DNA from: Catenulispora sp. MAP5-51
Lineage (GTDB): Bacteria; Actinomycetota; Actinomycetes; Streptomycetales; Catenulisporaceae
Assembly: GCF_041261205.1 (NCBI RefSeq)
Contig: NZ_JBGCCH010000036.1
Span: forward strand, 33,408-97,407
Length of the DNA stretch: 64,000 nt
Direction of reading: 5' to 3'
Shown piece by piece: positions 33,383 to 42,240 of this stretch. Both the position numbers and the translations under genes were made by a program. The notes beneath the pieces were generated by a model. The model made no database searches. It saw only the letters and a program-made list of their open reading frames with translations, and was not told the DNA's origin. Every line of letters begins with the position of its first letter. Position 1 is the first letter of the stretch.

Positions 33383-35920
33383 TCAGGGGACCGTGACCGT
33401 GTGCGTTCCCGGACCGATGTCGTCGTGATGGACGTATCCCGCGCTCGCCGGCACAGCCATCTGCCCGCTGGTGCCTGCTGGAGCGGTCACGCGGAGAGTG
33501 AACGACGGTTCACCCCGCTTCGTCCCCGCCTGCCACTGTACGGACAGGGGGCCGTGCGGGGTAGGCACAACGCCGCGTGCCCACAGGACGCTGCCCGGAT
33601 GCGGACGCACCACCCATTTCGAGAACCCGGGTGCGGTGGGGCTCACACCGAGCAGTTCATTGGTCAGGGCCGGCAGCGCTCCGGTGGACCAGCCGTGCGC
33701 CATGCTGGTGAAGGCACCCTCGTAGGGGGTGCCTCCGGGCCCGATCCCCTCCCACGCCGTGATCCCGGGATCGCTGGTGTACATGGCGCCGTAAGTACGC
33801 TTGATCTGATCGATCGCCGAATCCGCCAGACCGGACCTGAACCGCGCGACGAACTCGGGATACGACGTGAACGCGTAGACCCGCTGCGAAGCACCGTCCA
33901 CGCCTGGGAGCGTGTCGTTGTCCATGAACGCGTTGCCGTATGCCAGCTTGGTCGTGGCGTCGAGGTACGCCAGGGCGGAGGCCGCGCGCCCCGGGTCCGC
34001 GACACCCGTGGTGATCGCGATCGCGTTGCCGTCCTGCCCATGGCGCACGGGGCCTTCGGCGGAGTCGAGATAGGCCCCCGCCGCGGTGTCCCACAGGTGT
34101 GCGTTGATCGCGACCGTCACGTTCGCCGCGCGCTGTGTCCACCGGTCGGCGTCAGCACTGTGGCCCAGCCAGCGGGCGATGCTCGCGGCATCGTTCAGTG
34201 CCTGGACGTAGTTCGCGTTGTAGTAGGTGATCTCGCCGCCGCGTGGCAGGAACGCGTAGTCGCCGTAGCCGCCGGTGTTGTTCAGCCCCTTGTTCAGCAG
34301 ACCGCTGCTGTCCGTGACGCTCGTGTACCAGGAGTCGAGGACGGCGACGAGGTTCGGATAGTAGGCGGCCGCGTAGGCCAGATCGCCGGTGTAGAGCACG
34401 TAGTCGCGGCTGCATGTCACCCACCAGAGTGGATAGTCGAACAAGGGCAGCGTGTAGCCGTTGATCGACGCGGGTGGGATCCAGCCGTCGGGGCGCTGAT
34501 GATCCGCGAGATCGGCCAGCACGTTGCGGGCTGCCGCGGCGGCGTCGGGGTGGGTGAGGTAGAGCGTGCGACCGGACACCGCGATGTCGCCGACGTATGG
34601 GTCGCGGTCTCGCTTAGCGCCGTCCTGGATGACGAGCTTGCCTTCGAGCGTGGGACTCGCGGCGCCGCGCGGATCGCAGTCTGTGGACCGGAACGTGTCG
34701 GTGACCAGCTCATTGGTGTAGGCGGCCGCGTACCAGTAGCGGTTCAGATCGTCGTCGGAGCACAGGAACCAGCCGCCGTAGCTCTCGGGTGCACCCAGGT
34801 AGGCCGTGAAGTCGAGCGAGACCGCGTCGATGGCGACCTGCCCGTAGGGCAGCGCGGCGGGCGCGTCCGAGCCCAGCGCGTCCAGGGTGATCTTCACGTA
34901 GCGGAACCCGTGCAGGCCTTCGGCGTGGACCTGGGTCTCGGACTGGTAGCCATCGGTGTCGGTCCAGTCGGCGCCGGACGCGGGCACCGCGAACTGGTCG
35001 GTGGGGGTGCCTCCGGTGTAGTCGGAGCGGGCGAAGTCCGAACGGTCGGTCAGGTTCTGGAGCGTCTCGGAGAAGGCCAGGCGGACACCGGGCTTGTCGG
35101 CCGATGCCCGGGCGAACCGCACCCTCGGATAGCCGACGACGACCTTGCCGAAGTCGACGGTGACGCTGGGCCGCACTATCACCGGGACCAGGCCGGGCCA
35201 CAGCTCGTTGACCCGGGTGAACTGCCCGCGGGGCGTGTCCTGGTCCTGTGTGACCGTCAGGCGCACCTGGGTGGTGGTCACGGGCGCCGCGAACGGGACG
35301 GGCACTTGGACGGCGCTGTTGCCGGTGACCGTCGCGGCCGGTTGCCAGGCCGAACCGTCCCAGGTCTCGAGTGTGAAGTCGACGGGCACGCCGTCGGAGT
35401 TCGACAGCAGGGTGACGCCGGGCAAGGTGACGGCGCTGCCGGCCGTGATCGTCAGGACGGCTGGATAGGTCGCGGGATTCGCGTCGTTCCAGAAGGTGGT
35501 CGGGTTCCCGTCGATCGCGTTGGACGGATCGTACGTGGTGTACGTCCCGTCGTTCCCGTTGTTCGGATCGTGGAACGACGATGCCGTCGCGGTACTTCCC
35601 GCGGGCCAGGCCGGCGGCGTCGGCGGCTGCGGCCGGGTCAGCACGGTGACCGCGCCGCCGGGCTTCAGCAACGCGTCCGGGTTCTTCACGTCGCCGGTCG
35701 TGCTGAGTACGCGGGCTGGTGCGACTTCGCGCTTGCGCGGCCCGACGACATAGCTCTGCCAGTCGCCTGCCGCCCCCTCCGTGGTGCCAGTCGGTCCGGC
35801 GGTGCCGCTCGCGACAGCCGTTCCCGCACCAAGGCTGTGGAATCCCGCCACCGCCATGGCGGCGAGGCCGGAGTTGAGTACGGTTCGGCGCCTGGGTCTG
35901 CTCTTGAAGAGATCAGACAT
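33383..35920 (-). CDS. Tat-exported GH78-like alpha-L-rhamnosidase with F5/8-type domain
   Basis: An 845-residue secreted enzyme. The N-terminal Tat signal is RPRRRTVLNSGLAAMAVAGF. A discoidin/CBM32-like beta-sandwich follows (about 90-230; ASSFHDPNN, NPTTFWNDANPATYPAVLTI), then a beta domain and an (alpha/alpha)6 barrel with STDCDPRGAASPTLEGKL, DYPLWWVTCSRDYVLYTGD, FLPRGGEITYYNANYVQAL and ITAWEGIGPGGTPYEGAF, which resemble GH78 rhamnosidases (general acid in the SxxCDPR-like region). It would cleave terminal alpha-rhamnose or a similar deoxyhexose from plant polymers. A LacI-type operator lies 20-35 bases before the ATG. The exact family assignment beyond GH78-like is not certain. Confidence 0.85.
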   Translation of the reverse strand: MSDLFKSRPRRRTVLNSGLAAMAVAGFHSLGAGTAVASGTAGPTGTTEGAAGDWQSYVVGPRKREVAPARVLSTTGDVKNPDALLKPGGAVTVLTRPQPPTPPAWPAGSTATASSFHDPNNGNDGTYTTYDPSNAIDGNPTTFWNDANPATYPAVLTITAGSAVTLPGVTLLSNSDGVPVDFTLETWDGSAWQPAATVTGNSAVQVPVPFAAPVTTTQVRLTVTQDQDTPRGQFTRVNELWPGLVPVIVRPSVTVDFGKVVVGYPRVRFARASADKPGVRLAFSETLQNLTDRSDFARSDYTGGTPTDQFAVPASGADWTDTDGYQSETQVHAEGLHGFRYVKITLDALGSDAPAALPYGQVAIDAVSLDFTAYLGAPESYGGWFLCSDDDLNRYWYAAAYTNELVTDTFRSTDCDPRGAASPTLEGKLVIQDGAKRDRDPYVGDIAVSGRTLYLTHPDAAAAARNVLADLADHQRPDGWIPPASINGYTLPLFDYPLWWVTCSRDYVLYTGDLAYAAAYYPNLVAVLDSWYTSVTDSSGLLNKGLNNTGGYGDYAFLPRGGEITYYNANYVQALNDAASIARWLGHSADADRWTQRAANVTVAINAHLWDTAAGAYLDSAEGPVRHGQDGNAIAITTGVADPGRAASALAYLDATTKLAYGNAFMDNDTLPGVDGASQRVYAFTSYPEFVARFRSGLADSAIDQIKRTYGAMYTSDPGITAWEGIGPGGTPYEGAFTSMAHGWSTGALPALTNELLGVSPTAPGFSKWVVRPHPGSVLWARGVVPTPHGPLSVQWQAGTKRGEPSFTLRVTAPAGTSGQMAVPASAGYVHHDDIGPGTHTVTVP

Positions 35921-35938
35921 GGTTGCCTTTCTTGAATG

Positions 35939-35952
35939 ATTGAAACGATTCA
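35939..35952. promoter_or_regulatory. LacI-type operator upstream of the GH78 gene
   Basis: TTGAAACGATTCAA pairs at six of seven positions around a central CG, the form of GalR/LacI operators. The core TGAAACGATTCA recurs in reverse at about 37807-37818 before the GH18 gene. Confidence 0.7.
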
Positions 35953-35979
35953 AATCTTGTCCCGAGAGCTGGCCTGGCC

Positions 35980-37593
35980 CTACTGGACGTAGCAGGCTTT
36001 TGCCGTGCCGGCATCGGGGTCTCCGAAGACACCGTTGGTGCACGACGTGCCGCCGGTGAACGTCCCGTAGAAGTACTGGCCGTTCGCGCCGTAGGCGATC
36101 TCATGGGTGCCGGACGCCTGGCAAGTGCCGTTCTCAGCCGCGCAGTTGGTCCAGTTCACGAACGAAGGCGGCGGAGCCATCAGGTAGCAGGACTTGGCTA
36201 CGCCGGGAGCCGGATCGCCGAAGGAGGAATCGGAGCAGCTGACCGGAGCACCGACCGTGGCGTATTCGTAGGAGCCGTTGGCGCCGAAGGCGACCGTCAT
36301 CACGCCGGTGAACGAGCAGCTGCCGTTCTCCCCGGCGCACTGCGCCCAGACGTCGGCCGCGGGTGGTGCGGCTTCGCTGTAGCAGTTCTTTGCGACGTTC
36401 GGCGCGGGGTCGCCGAACACGGCGTCGCCGCACGCTGTGGCGCCGCCTGCGGTGACGTAGTTGAAGCGGCCGCCGGTGCCGAACGCGATGGCCGAGGTGC
36501 CGCCGACCGCGCAGGTGCCACCCTCCGATGCGCATTGCGGCCAGGTGCCCGGCAGCGTTCCGCCGCCACCGCCGTTGCCGCTTCCTCCTGAGCCTGTGAA
36601 CTGTTCGAACGCGGAAGTGAAGTCACCGGCATTCTGACTGACCCCGCTGCACGTCGACGAAGCTGTGGTCGACCCGGGACACCCGCCGTTGTCGCGGCCT
36701 TCCGACCAGAACGCGACCAGCGCGATGTTCTGCGCGGAAGCATGGGACACCACCGTTGAGGCGTCCGAGACGGTGAAGACCTCGCCGGCGCTGTCGTTCT
36801 GGCCGATCATCGGCGTCACACCCATCTTCGCCGACGCCTGGGAGGTGCTCAGGGCGTATGCGGAGGCGACCTGGCCGGTGGCCGCGTCGAGCGCCTGGTC
36901 GGCGGCCGGGCCCATGGCCGTTCCGGAGGTGCCGTAGTCCATGGCCATGATGTTGACGACGTCGGCCGTGAAGCCGTTGCTCCGGCCGCTGGACAGCACG
37001 TAGAGGTCGTCCGAGGTCAGGCCGGAGGGCAAGGCCGGGATGGTGTAGGAGATGGACAGGGCCCGGCCGTTGGCGGCGGCCCAGGAACGCACCTGGGCCA
37101 GCGCCTGGTTGGTGCGGTCGACGTCGGCGTGGTTGCTCAGCGCGCCGGCCTCGATGTCGAAGTCGAGGTGGGTGACGTCGAAGGTGGTGACGACGTTCTC
37201 CATCTGAGCCGCCGCGGCCGCGGCCGAGGAGCAGGTGCTGCCCAGATCGGTCCCCCCGTTGTCGGAGGTCCACCCGCCGAAGGATATGGACACATCCCCG
37301 CCGACGCCGCGCAGGCTCGCGATCTGGCTCTGCCAGCCCGAGGTGTTGTTCATCGACCACTGACACCCCGCGCCGTCGACGAACGCCAGGGTGAAGAACT
37401 TGTCGCCGTAGGCACTCGCCACCGACGTCAGGGTGGTGTTGCCGAGGCCGGTGTCCACGTAGGGCGCGGATACGTGAGCGGGCCACGCCGTCGCCGCCTG
37501 CGACGGCTGGGCGGTCGCGGTCACCAGACCGGTGGCCGCGGCCAGGCACATCGTGGCCAGGCCGGCGATGCGCCGCGTTCTGTTGAGTTTCAT
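35980..37593 (-). CDS. Secreted GH18 chitinase-like enzyme with three C-terminal Cys-rich repeats
   Basis: A 537-residue protein with a Sec signal (about 1-33; RRIAGLATMCLAAATGLVTA) and a GH18 TIM barrel: GGDVSISFGGWTSD, then THLDFDIEAG with the catalytic Glu, and VVNIMAMDYG. A Gly/Ser linker (GSGGSGNGGGGG) leads to three tandem modules of about 50 residues, each with WxxCAxExGxC, an (I/V)AFGANGxYxY-type strand and FGDPAPGVAKSCY. Each has four Cys, consistent with two disulfides, and is probably a carbohydrate-binding module. RBS AAGGAGTCCC. A LacI-type operator is about 215 bases upstream. Confidence 0.88.
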   Translation of the reverse strand: MKLNRTRRIAGLATMCLAAATGLVTATAQPSQAATAWPAHVSAPYVDTGLGNTTLTSVASAYGDKFFTLAFVDGAGCQWSMNNTSGWQSQIASLRGVGGDVSISFGGWTSDNGGTDLGSTCSSAAAAAAQMENVVTTFDVTHLDFDIEAGALSNHADVDRTNQALAQVRSWAAANGRALSISYTIPALPSGLTSDDLYVLSSGRSNGFTADVVNIMAMDYGTSGTAMGPAADQALDAATGQVASAYALSTSQASAKMGVTPMIGQNDSAGEVFTVSDASTVVSHASAQNIALVAFWSEGRDNGGCPGSTTASSTCSGVSQNAGDFTSAFEQFTGSGGSGNGGGGGTLPGTWPQCASEGGTCAVGGTSAIAFGTGGRFNYVTAGGATACGDAVFGDPAPNVAKNCYSEAAPPAADVWAQCAGENGSCSFTGVMTVAFGANGSYEYATVGAPVSCSDSSFGDPAPGVAKSCYLMAPPPSFVNWTNCAAENGTCQASGTHEIAYGANGQYFYGTFTGGTSCTNGVFGDPDAGTAKACYVQ

Positions 37594-37900
37594 GGGACTC
37601 CTTGCTCATCAAGGGGTACGCACCGGCGTACCGGAGCCGGTTGAGGAGGTGGCTGCTGCCATGGCGGGCACAGTCGTGCCGAGCGGAACCGAGCGTGCAG
37701 AGAAACCCCGTGTATGAGCATCTTGATTCAGGGTGGTCGGCGGTGCTCTGCCGTAGTCCATCTTTTGCTTTCCGCCCTGACCTGTAATTGTCCGAAACTC
37801 GGAAGTGAATCGTTTCATTCGCGCAACCTAGGTGGGCGATCGCGTGCTGTCAAGACAGTGTCCGAATGATGTTGTCGATGCTGCGCCAAGAGGCGGCCTG
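37594..37900. promoter_or_regulatory. Upstream region of the GH18 gene with a LacI-type operator
   Basis: GTGAATCGTTTCATTC at about 37805-37820 contains TGAATCGTTTCA, the reverse complement of the TGAAACGATTCA core found before the GH78 gene. The remaining bases up to the ATG probably contain the promoter and a long leader. No coding region is supported here. Confidence 0.65.
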
Positions 37901-37939
37901 GGCCCGACCGCGCGAGACCTTCGTCCGCGCGGTCGGGCC
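37901..37939 (-). terminator. Terminator of the GH26-like gene
   Basis: GGCCCGACCGCGCG and CGCGCGGTCGGGCC are perfect 14-bp arms with an 11-base loop, just beyond the GH26-like stop codon. Confidence 0.7.
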
Positions 37940-37962
37940 GCATGCGCCGGTGAATCCGAACG

Positions 37963-38919
37963 TCACGGATTGAAATACGGGTCCTGTGCCATGCGCTGAT
38001 AGGACGCGAGCGACTCCGGCGAGGAGTTGATCTGCCAGTGACGTTCCTTGTCGATGTCGAACCACACCACGGCCTTGATCAGCGGGAAGTCGGCCTTGAG
38101 CGTGGGGATGACGCCGTCGATCCACTGGGCCTTGCTGCCGCCGGCCTCGTCGGAGGCCATCTCGCCGATGATGATCGGCTTGCCCTTGGCAGCGAGCCGC
38201 GGGTAGATGTCGGCGAAGACGTCGTGGAAGCTCTGCCAGGTGAAGCTCGGGTCGGAAGTGCCCCAGTTGTATCCGTCGACGCCGGTCCAGTCGACGTAGT
38301 CGTCGCCGGGGTAGTAGTCCATCGCCGGGGGTGCGTCGGCGGAGTCTGTGACGTTGGGGCACCAGGCCCACACGACGTTCGTCGCGCCGGCGGCGGTGAA
38401 GATGTCATGGATGTGGCGCCAGGCGGCGATGTACTTCGCCGGGTCGTGGCCGCCCCAGCCTTCCTCTTCGTTCATCTCGGCGGCGAAGTCGAGGAAGAAC
38501 TTCTTGCCGGCCTGGGCCGCGGCCGCGGCGCGGGCCTGGATGGCGGCGTCCAGGCCGCCGCTGACGATGTCGTCGAAGTTGACGTCGAACGGCTCCCAGT
38601 TGACCAGCGGGATCCGTCCGTCGGCGAAGTCGGAGGCGGTGGCCGGCGAGTTGATCCAGTCGTCGTTCCAGTTGTAGTAGGTGAGATGGACTGCCGGTTT
38701 GCGGCCGATGCGCGCGTCGGTGTCGGCGATCGTGCCCGCTCCGTAGTAGTGGCCGAGGAGTGCTCCCTGGTCCGGAACGAGGATGGCGTTCACTGCGGCC
38801 GGTGCGGCCGGTGCGGCCGGTGCGGCGTCGGCAAAGGTCGCGCGGCCGATGCCCGGGACCACGGCGGCGGCCAGGAGCACCGCTGTCGCGATCGCGAACC
38901 TCTTCCGGTAGCCGGACAT
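37963..38919 (-). CDS. Secreted GH26-like beta-mannanase/glycanase
   Basis: A 318-residue secreted protein. The signal peptide (KRFAIATAVLLAAAVVPGIG) is followed by a short Ala-Pro repeat (AAPAAPAAPAA). The catalytic domain has LLGHYYGAG, the likely acid/base Glu in FLDFAAEMNEEEGWGG, NVVWAWCPN, and the likely nucleophile Glu in KPIIIGEMAS, in the order seen in GH26-type TIM barrels. It would act on mannan or a related beta-glycan. ATG 38919 has GAGGGCAGTCG ahead; an alternative start at 38985 would place a basic stretch before the signal. The genes of a two-component system lie 62 bases upstream in the same direction. Confidence 0.82.
   Translation of the reverse strand: MSGYRKRFAIATAVLLAAAVVPGIGRATFADAAPAAPAAPAAVNAILVPDQGALLGHYYGAGTIADTDARIGRKPAVHLTYYNWNDDWINSPATASDFADGRIPLVNWEPFDVNFDDIVSGGLDAAIQARAAAAAQAGKKFFLDFAAEMNEEEGWGGHDPAKYIAAWRHIHDIFTAAGATNVVWAWCPNVTDSADAPPAMDYYPGDDYVDWTGVDGYNWGTSDPSFTWQSFHDVFADIYPRLAAKGKPIIIGEMASDEAGGSKAQWIDGVIPTLKADFPLIKAVVWFDIDKERHWQINSSPESLASYQRMAQDPYFNP
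38795..38826 (-). repeat. 9-bp tandem repeat (Ala-Pro-Ala) in the GH26-like signal region
   Basis: GGTGCGGCC units repeat about three times in frame and encode AAPAAPAAP just after the signal peptide. Confidence 0.65.
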
Positions 38920-38981
38920 CGACTGCCCTCTGACGGGGCCTTTTCCGGCGGGGACGGTGCGCGGGCGCCTGAGTTTTCTCA

Positions 38982-40301
38982 TCACGGCGGCAGTCTGTCG
39001 ATCGGATCATGAGGGGACGATGAGGCGGCCGACAGCTGGTGTTCTGGAAGGATGAGCTGGACAAGCGCCCCGCCTCCGGGAGCCTGGTCCGCACAGGCCG
39101 TTCCGCCGTGCAGCTCCGCGACCCAGCGTACGATCGCCAGGCCGACGCCGACTCCTTCGAGTCCGCCGGTGACCCGGTCCTGGAAGATCCGCTCCCGGTC
39201 CGTCGCGGCGATTCCCGGGCCGTGGTCGCGGACCGCAACCGTGCCCGCCGCGACGTGGACTTCGACCGGCAGTGCCGACGGCTCGCACGCCGACGTGCCG
39301 TGCCGTAAGGCGTTCTCCACCAAGTTGCGGACCGCCTGCGCGAGCAGGTCCGGGTCGCCGCGCACGATGGTCGGCGCGGAGTGGACGACGATCCGCGAAG
39401 CGTTCTGGGGAAGCTCCTCCACCACCTGCTCGACGATTTGGTCCAGCCGGAGCGGCGTGAGTTCGGGCCGGCGGGTCCCGGCCTGGATACGGGCCCGGTT
39501 GAGCAGCCCTGACACCACGCGGCCCATGTGGTCGACCAGTTGGACCGCCTCGGTGATAGCCGCCGGCGCGCGGGTCGGCGAGGCAAAACCGGCTTCCATC
39601 ACCAAGCGGACCGCGGCAAGCGGTGCTCGCAGCTCATGAGCCGCTTCGGCCAGAAACCGCTCTTGCCGGTCCAGTGCCCGCAACGCCGGTCGCATGCTTC
39701 GGCCGGACAGCACGTGACCTGCGGCGGCCGAGGCGAGTACCAGCCCCGTGCAGCCGACCGCGAGCCACTGGACCAGGGACTCGTGGCTCCTGTGCTCAGG
39801 CGTGAGGTCGTCGCCGGCGATCACGACGGCGCCGATGTCGTCGGCGTCCCACACTGGTGCGGCAGCCCACCGGGCCCGCTTGCCGTCACCTCCCGGCATC
39901 GTCGTCAAGAACGTGTCCTGCTCTTCCACGGTCGATGCCCACAGCCGTTCGAGCTCCGCCGCGGACGGAAGTGCGGCGTTCGAAGGACGTGCCCACCGGA
40001 CCTGAACGGGACCGCTGCCAGCGCGTTGAAGCACCGCTGTGATCCGCGACGCGCCGGCGAGTTCGTCCTCGGACAACGGATCCAGGTGCAGCACGCCCTG
40101 GTCCATCCAGACGGCACGCGACAGCGCCTCGGCACGCCCGGCCACCTGCGCGTCAAGGCTGTGTGCGCGGGATCCGGCGTCGATGGCGGCGGCGATGAAC
40201 GCCAAGGTGATCAGGCAGACGGCGCTCATGGCCGCGTAGAGCAGGGTCAAAGACCGGCGCAGGCGTCGCAGCTTGATGACGGCCGGGCTGTCGGCGGTCA
40301 T
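38982..40301 (-). CDS. Sensor histidine kinase
   Basis: A 439-residue membrane kinase: TM1 (LTLLYAAMSAVCLITLAFIA, about 18-38), an extracytoplasmic sensor of about 135 residues, TM2 (WLAVGCTGLVLASAAAGHVL), H-box FLAEAAHELRAPLA, N-box LVENALRHG and G-boxes DHGPGIA and GVGVGLAIVRWV. Its first 4 bases overlap the end of the response regulator gene, so the two are coupled. The next genes downstream are glycanases, but nothing in the sensor indicates a sugar ligand. Confidence 0.9.
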   Translation of the reverse strand: MTADSPAVIKLRRLRRSLTLLYAAMSAVCLITLAFIAAAIDAGSRAHSLDAQVAGRAEALSRAVWMDQGVLHLDPLSEDELAGASRITAVLQRAGSGPVQVRWARPSNAALPSAAELERLWASTVEEQDTFLTTMPGGDGKRARWAAAPVWDADDIGAVVIAGDDLTPEHRSHESLVQWLAVGCTGLVLASAAAGHVLSGRSMRPALRALDRQERFLAEAAHELRAPLAAVRLVMEAGFASPTRAPAAITEAVQLVDHMGRVVSGLLNRARIQAGTRRPELTPLRLDQIVEQVVEELPQNASRIVVHSAPTIVRGDPDLLAQAVRNLVENALRHGTSACEPSALPVEVHVAAGTVAVRDHGPGIAATDRERIFQDRVTGGLEGVGVGLAIVRWVAELHGGTACADQAPGGGALVQLILPEHQLSAASSSPHDPIDRLPP

Positions 40302-40963
40302 GTCGGTTCTCGGACGCGGTAGCCGGCACCCCGCAGGGTCTCGATGGGATCAGGGCTCCCGAGCTTTCGACGCAGCTGGGCGATCACCACATCGACCACG
40401 TTCGACATCGGGTCGCTCATCTCGTCCCAGCAGCTCTCGATGAGTTCGCTGCGGGTGACCACCTGGCCGGCCCTGAGCATCAGGGTCTCGAGCACGGCGA
40501 ACTCCTTGGCGGTGAGCGTGAGCAGCACGCCGGTTCGGCGCACCCGCCTGCGCGGCAGGTCCATGGCCAGACTGCCGACCGTGACTTCCGGCGGTGACGG
40601 CGGCCGGTGGCGGCGGCACAGCGCCCGCACCCGCGCGGCCAGCTCAGCCATCGCGAACGGTTTGACGAGGTAGTCGTCGGCGCCGTGCTCGAAACCGGAC
40701 ACCCGGTCTTCGACCGTGCCGTAGGAGGTGAGCATCAGCACCGGGACGGTGCGTCCCGAGTGGCGCCACCCCCGCACCAAGTCCAGGGCGTCGCCGTCGG
40801 GAAGCCCGCGGTCGGCGACCACGCAGTCGTAGGTGTTGACCGCCGCCTTGAGGTCGGCCTCGGCGAGGCGCACGGCGAGATCGACCGCCAAGCCGGCCGC
40901 GCGCAAACCCTCGACGATCGGCGGCCCGAGCTCGGGATCGTCTTCCACTACGAGCACCCGCAT
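40298..40963 (-). CDS. OmpR-family response regulator
   Basis: A 221-residue regulator. The receiver has VVEDDPE (acidic pair), CVVADRGLPDG (phosphoacceptor Asp near 51), LTSYG and YLVKPF (Lys), and the C-terminal winged helix reads LTLTAKEFAVLETLMLRAGQ...VVDVVIAQLRRKL...RGAGYRVRE. All phosphorylation residues are present, in contrast to the regulator at 3655. It is cotranscribed with the overlapping histidine kinase gene. Confidence 0.93.
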   Translation of the reverse strand: MRVLVVEDDPELGPPIVEGLRAAGLAVDLAVRLAEADLKAAVNTYDCVVADRGLPDGDALDLVRGWRHSGRTVPVLMLTSYGTVEDRVSGFEHGADDYLVKPFAMAELAARVRALCRRHRPPSPPEVTVGSLAMDLPRRRVRRTGVLLTLTAKEFAVLETLMLRAGQVVTRSELIESCWDEMSDPMSNVVDVVIAQLRRKLGSPDPIETLRGAGYRVREPT

Positions 40964-41057
40964 GGCATCCCCACGTCCGTCGCTGCGGCAGCTGAACCAG
41001 GCCGCTGATCCGCCCCTGATGCTCCCGGTCTCAGGGGCGGGAGCATCAGGCGCCCGG

Positions 41058-42095
41058 TTACTGCTGGATCGGGTCCGACAGGGCCAGGTCCCACACGGCC
41101 AGGCCGTGGATGCCGGCGTTCGCGGCCATCGTCCGGCGCAGGGCGAGGGACTGTGCGTCCGACCACCACAGGACGGTGCCGTCCGAGAGCGTCGCCGTCC
41201 ATTCCCCGGAGGCGTCGTCGAACTGCGCCGTGGCGCCGTCGGCGGCGACGAGGTCGCGCGCCCCCTGATCGCTGACCTGGCTCGCGCCGCCGCCGGCCGG
41301 CCAGGAGTAGCCGTAACCCGCGACGCCCAGGTCCACCTTGCTCGCCGGGACCTCGCTCACGAGCACGTCCAGGCCCTGCTGCTGCCAGGACAGCGCGCCG
41401 ACCGGCCCGGGATCGGAGTCCTGCGTGTGCTGGTCGTAGGCCATCAGCACCAGGTGGTCGACGACCTGGCCGAGGGCGGGCAGGTCGTATCCCAGCTCTG
41501 AGTACTCCTGAGCGCTCTGACCGTTCATCAGGTCGAGGCTGACGGTCTTGCCGGACGGCAGGGCCTGCTTCAGCGCGGTCACGAACGCTGTCAGGCCGTC
41601 GGCGTCCCGGGACCGCAGGGACTCGATGTCGATGGTGACGCCGTCCCACCCCTGGGAGCTGACCGCGTCGCTGAGGCCGGCGACCACGGTGGCGATGTTG
41701 CTCTGGCTGCTCAGCAGGTTGTAGGCAGCCGGCTCGTCGAAGTCGCCGATGGCCTGGTTGAAGTTCCCGAGAAGGAACTCGGCGGGCAGGCCCTTGGCGT
41801 GCGCGGCGGCCAGTTGGTTCAGGGCATTGTCATCGGGTACTGCGACGCTCGCGCCGTCGGCGCTGATGTTGACGCCGTCCACGCCGACCGAGCCCAGAGC
41901 GTCGGCACTGGCGTCGATGAGCGAGCCGGCGTCGCCCTCTTCCTGGTAGCCGACCACCGGCAGTCCGGTGTAGGCCGAGGCGGTGCCGGTCGGGAGGGTC
42001 AGGACCGCGGTGGCCAGCACGCCGACCGCTGAGGCGGCGAGCGTGCGGCGGACTGTTCGGTGGGCGGTGCGGTGGGCGGTGCGGTGGTTCGTCAT
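41058..42095 (-). CDS. Secreted GH18-family protein
   Basis: A 345-residue protein with a His-Arg-Thr repeat and a Sec signal (LAASAVGVLATAVLTL, cleavage after ASA near 40). The GH18 barrel shows GVDGVNISADG, WDGVTIDIESL (DxxDxE-type active site ending in Glu), VDHLVLMAYDQH and DLGVAGYGYSW, and ends IHGLAVWDLALSDP. It is shorter than the GH18 at 35980 and has no binding modules. It could be a chitinase, an endo-N-acetylglucosaminidase or a spore-cortex-type YaaH relative. A GntR/UTRA regulator gene lies 145 bases upstream in the same direction. Confidence 0.85.
   Translation of the reverse strand: MTNHRTAHRTAHRTVRRTLAASAVGVLATAVLTLPTGTASAYTGLPVVGYQEEGDAGSLIDASADALGSVGVDGVNISADGASVAVPDDNALNQLAAAHAKGLPAEFLLGNFNQAIGDFDEPAAYNLLSSQSNIATVVAGLSDAVSSQGWDGVTIDIESLRSRDADGLTAFVTALKQALPSGKTVSLDLMNGQSAQEYSELGYDLPALGQVVDHLVLMAYDQHTQDSDPGPVGALSWQQQGLDVLVSEVPASKVDLGVAGYGYSWPAGGGASQVSDQGARDLVAADGATAQFDDASGEWTATLSDGTVLWWSDAQSLALRRTMAANAGIHGLAVWDLALSDPIQQ
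42057..42088 (-). repeat. 12-bp tandem repeat at the GH18 N-terminus
   Basis: GGTGGGCGGTGC-type units encode the repeated His-Arg-Thr-Ala residues before the signal peptide. Confidence 0.6.
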
Positions 42096-42240
42096 GGTTC
42101 TCTTTCGTGTGGGGGTGTGGAGAAGCCCGGGGCGCGAAGCGTGTGTCCTTCCGGAAGGCGTGGTGGATCACCGCACGGACCGGGTGGTCCGTGCGGGGCG
42201 TGACGATGGTTCGGGTGGTGCCTTTAGTGCGGCGTCATGC

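Noticed and set aside
33401..35935. 844-codon open frame on the + strand
   Set aside because: Antisense to the GH78-like enzyme; Gly/Arg/Val-rich with no recognisable fold.
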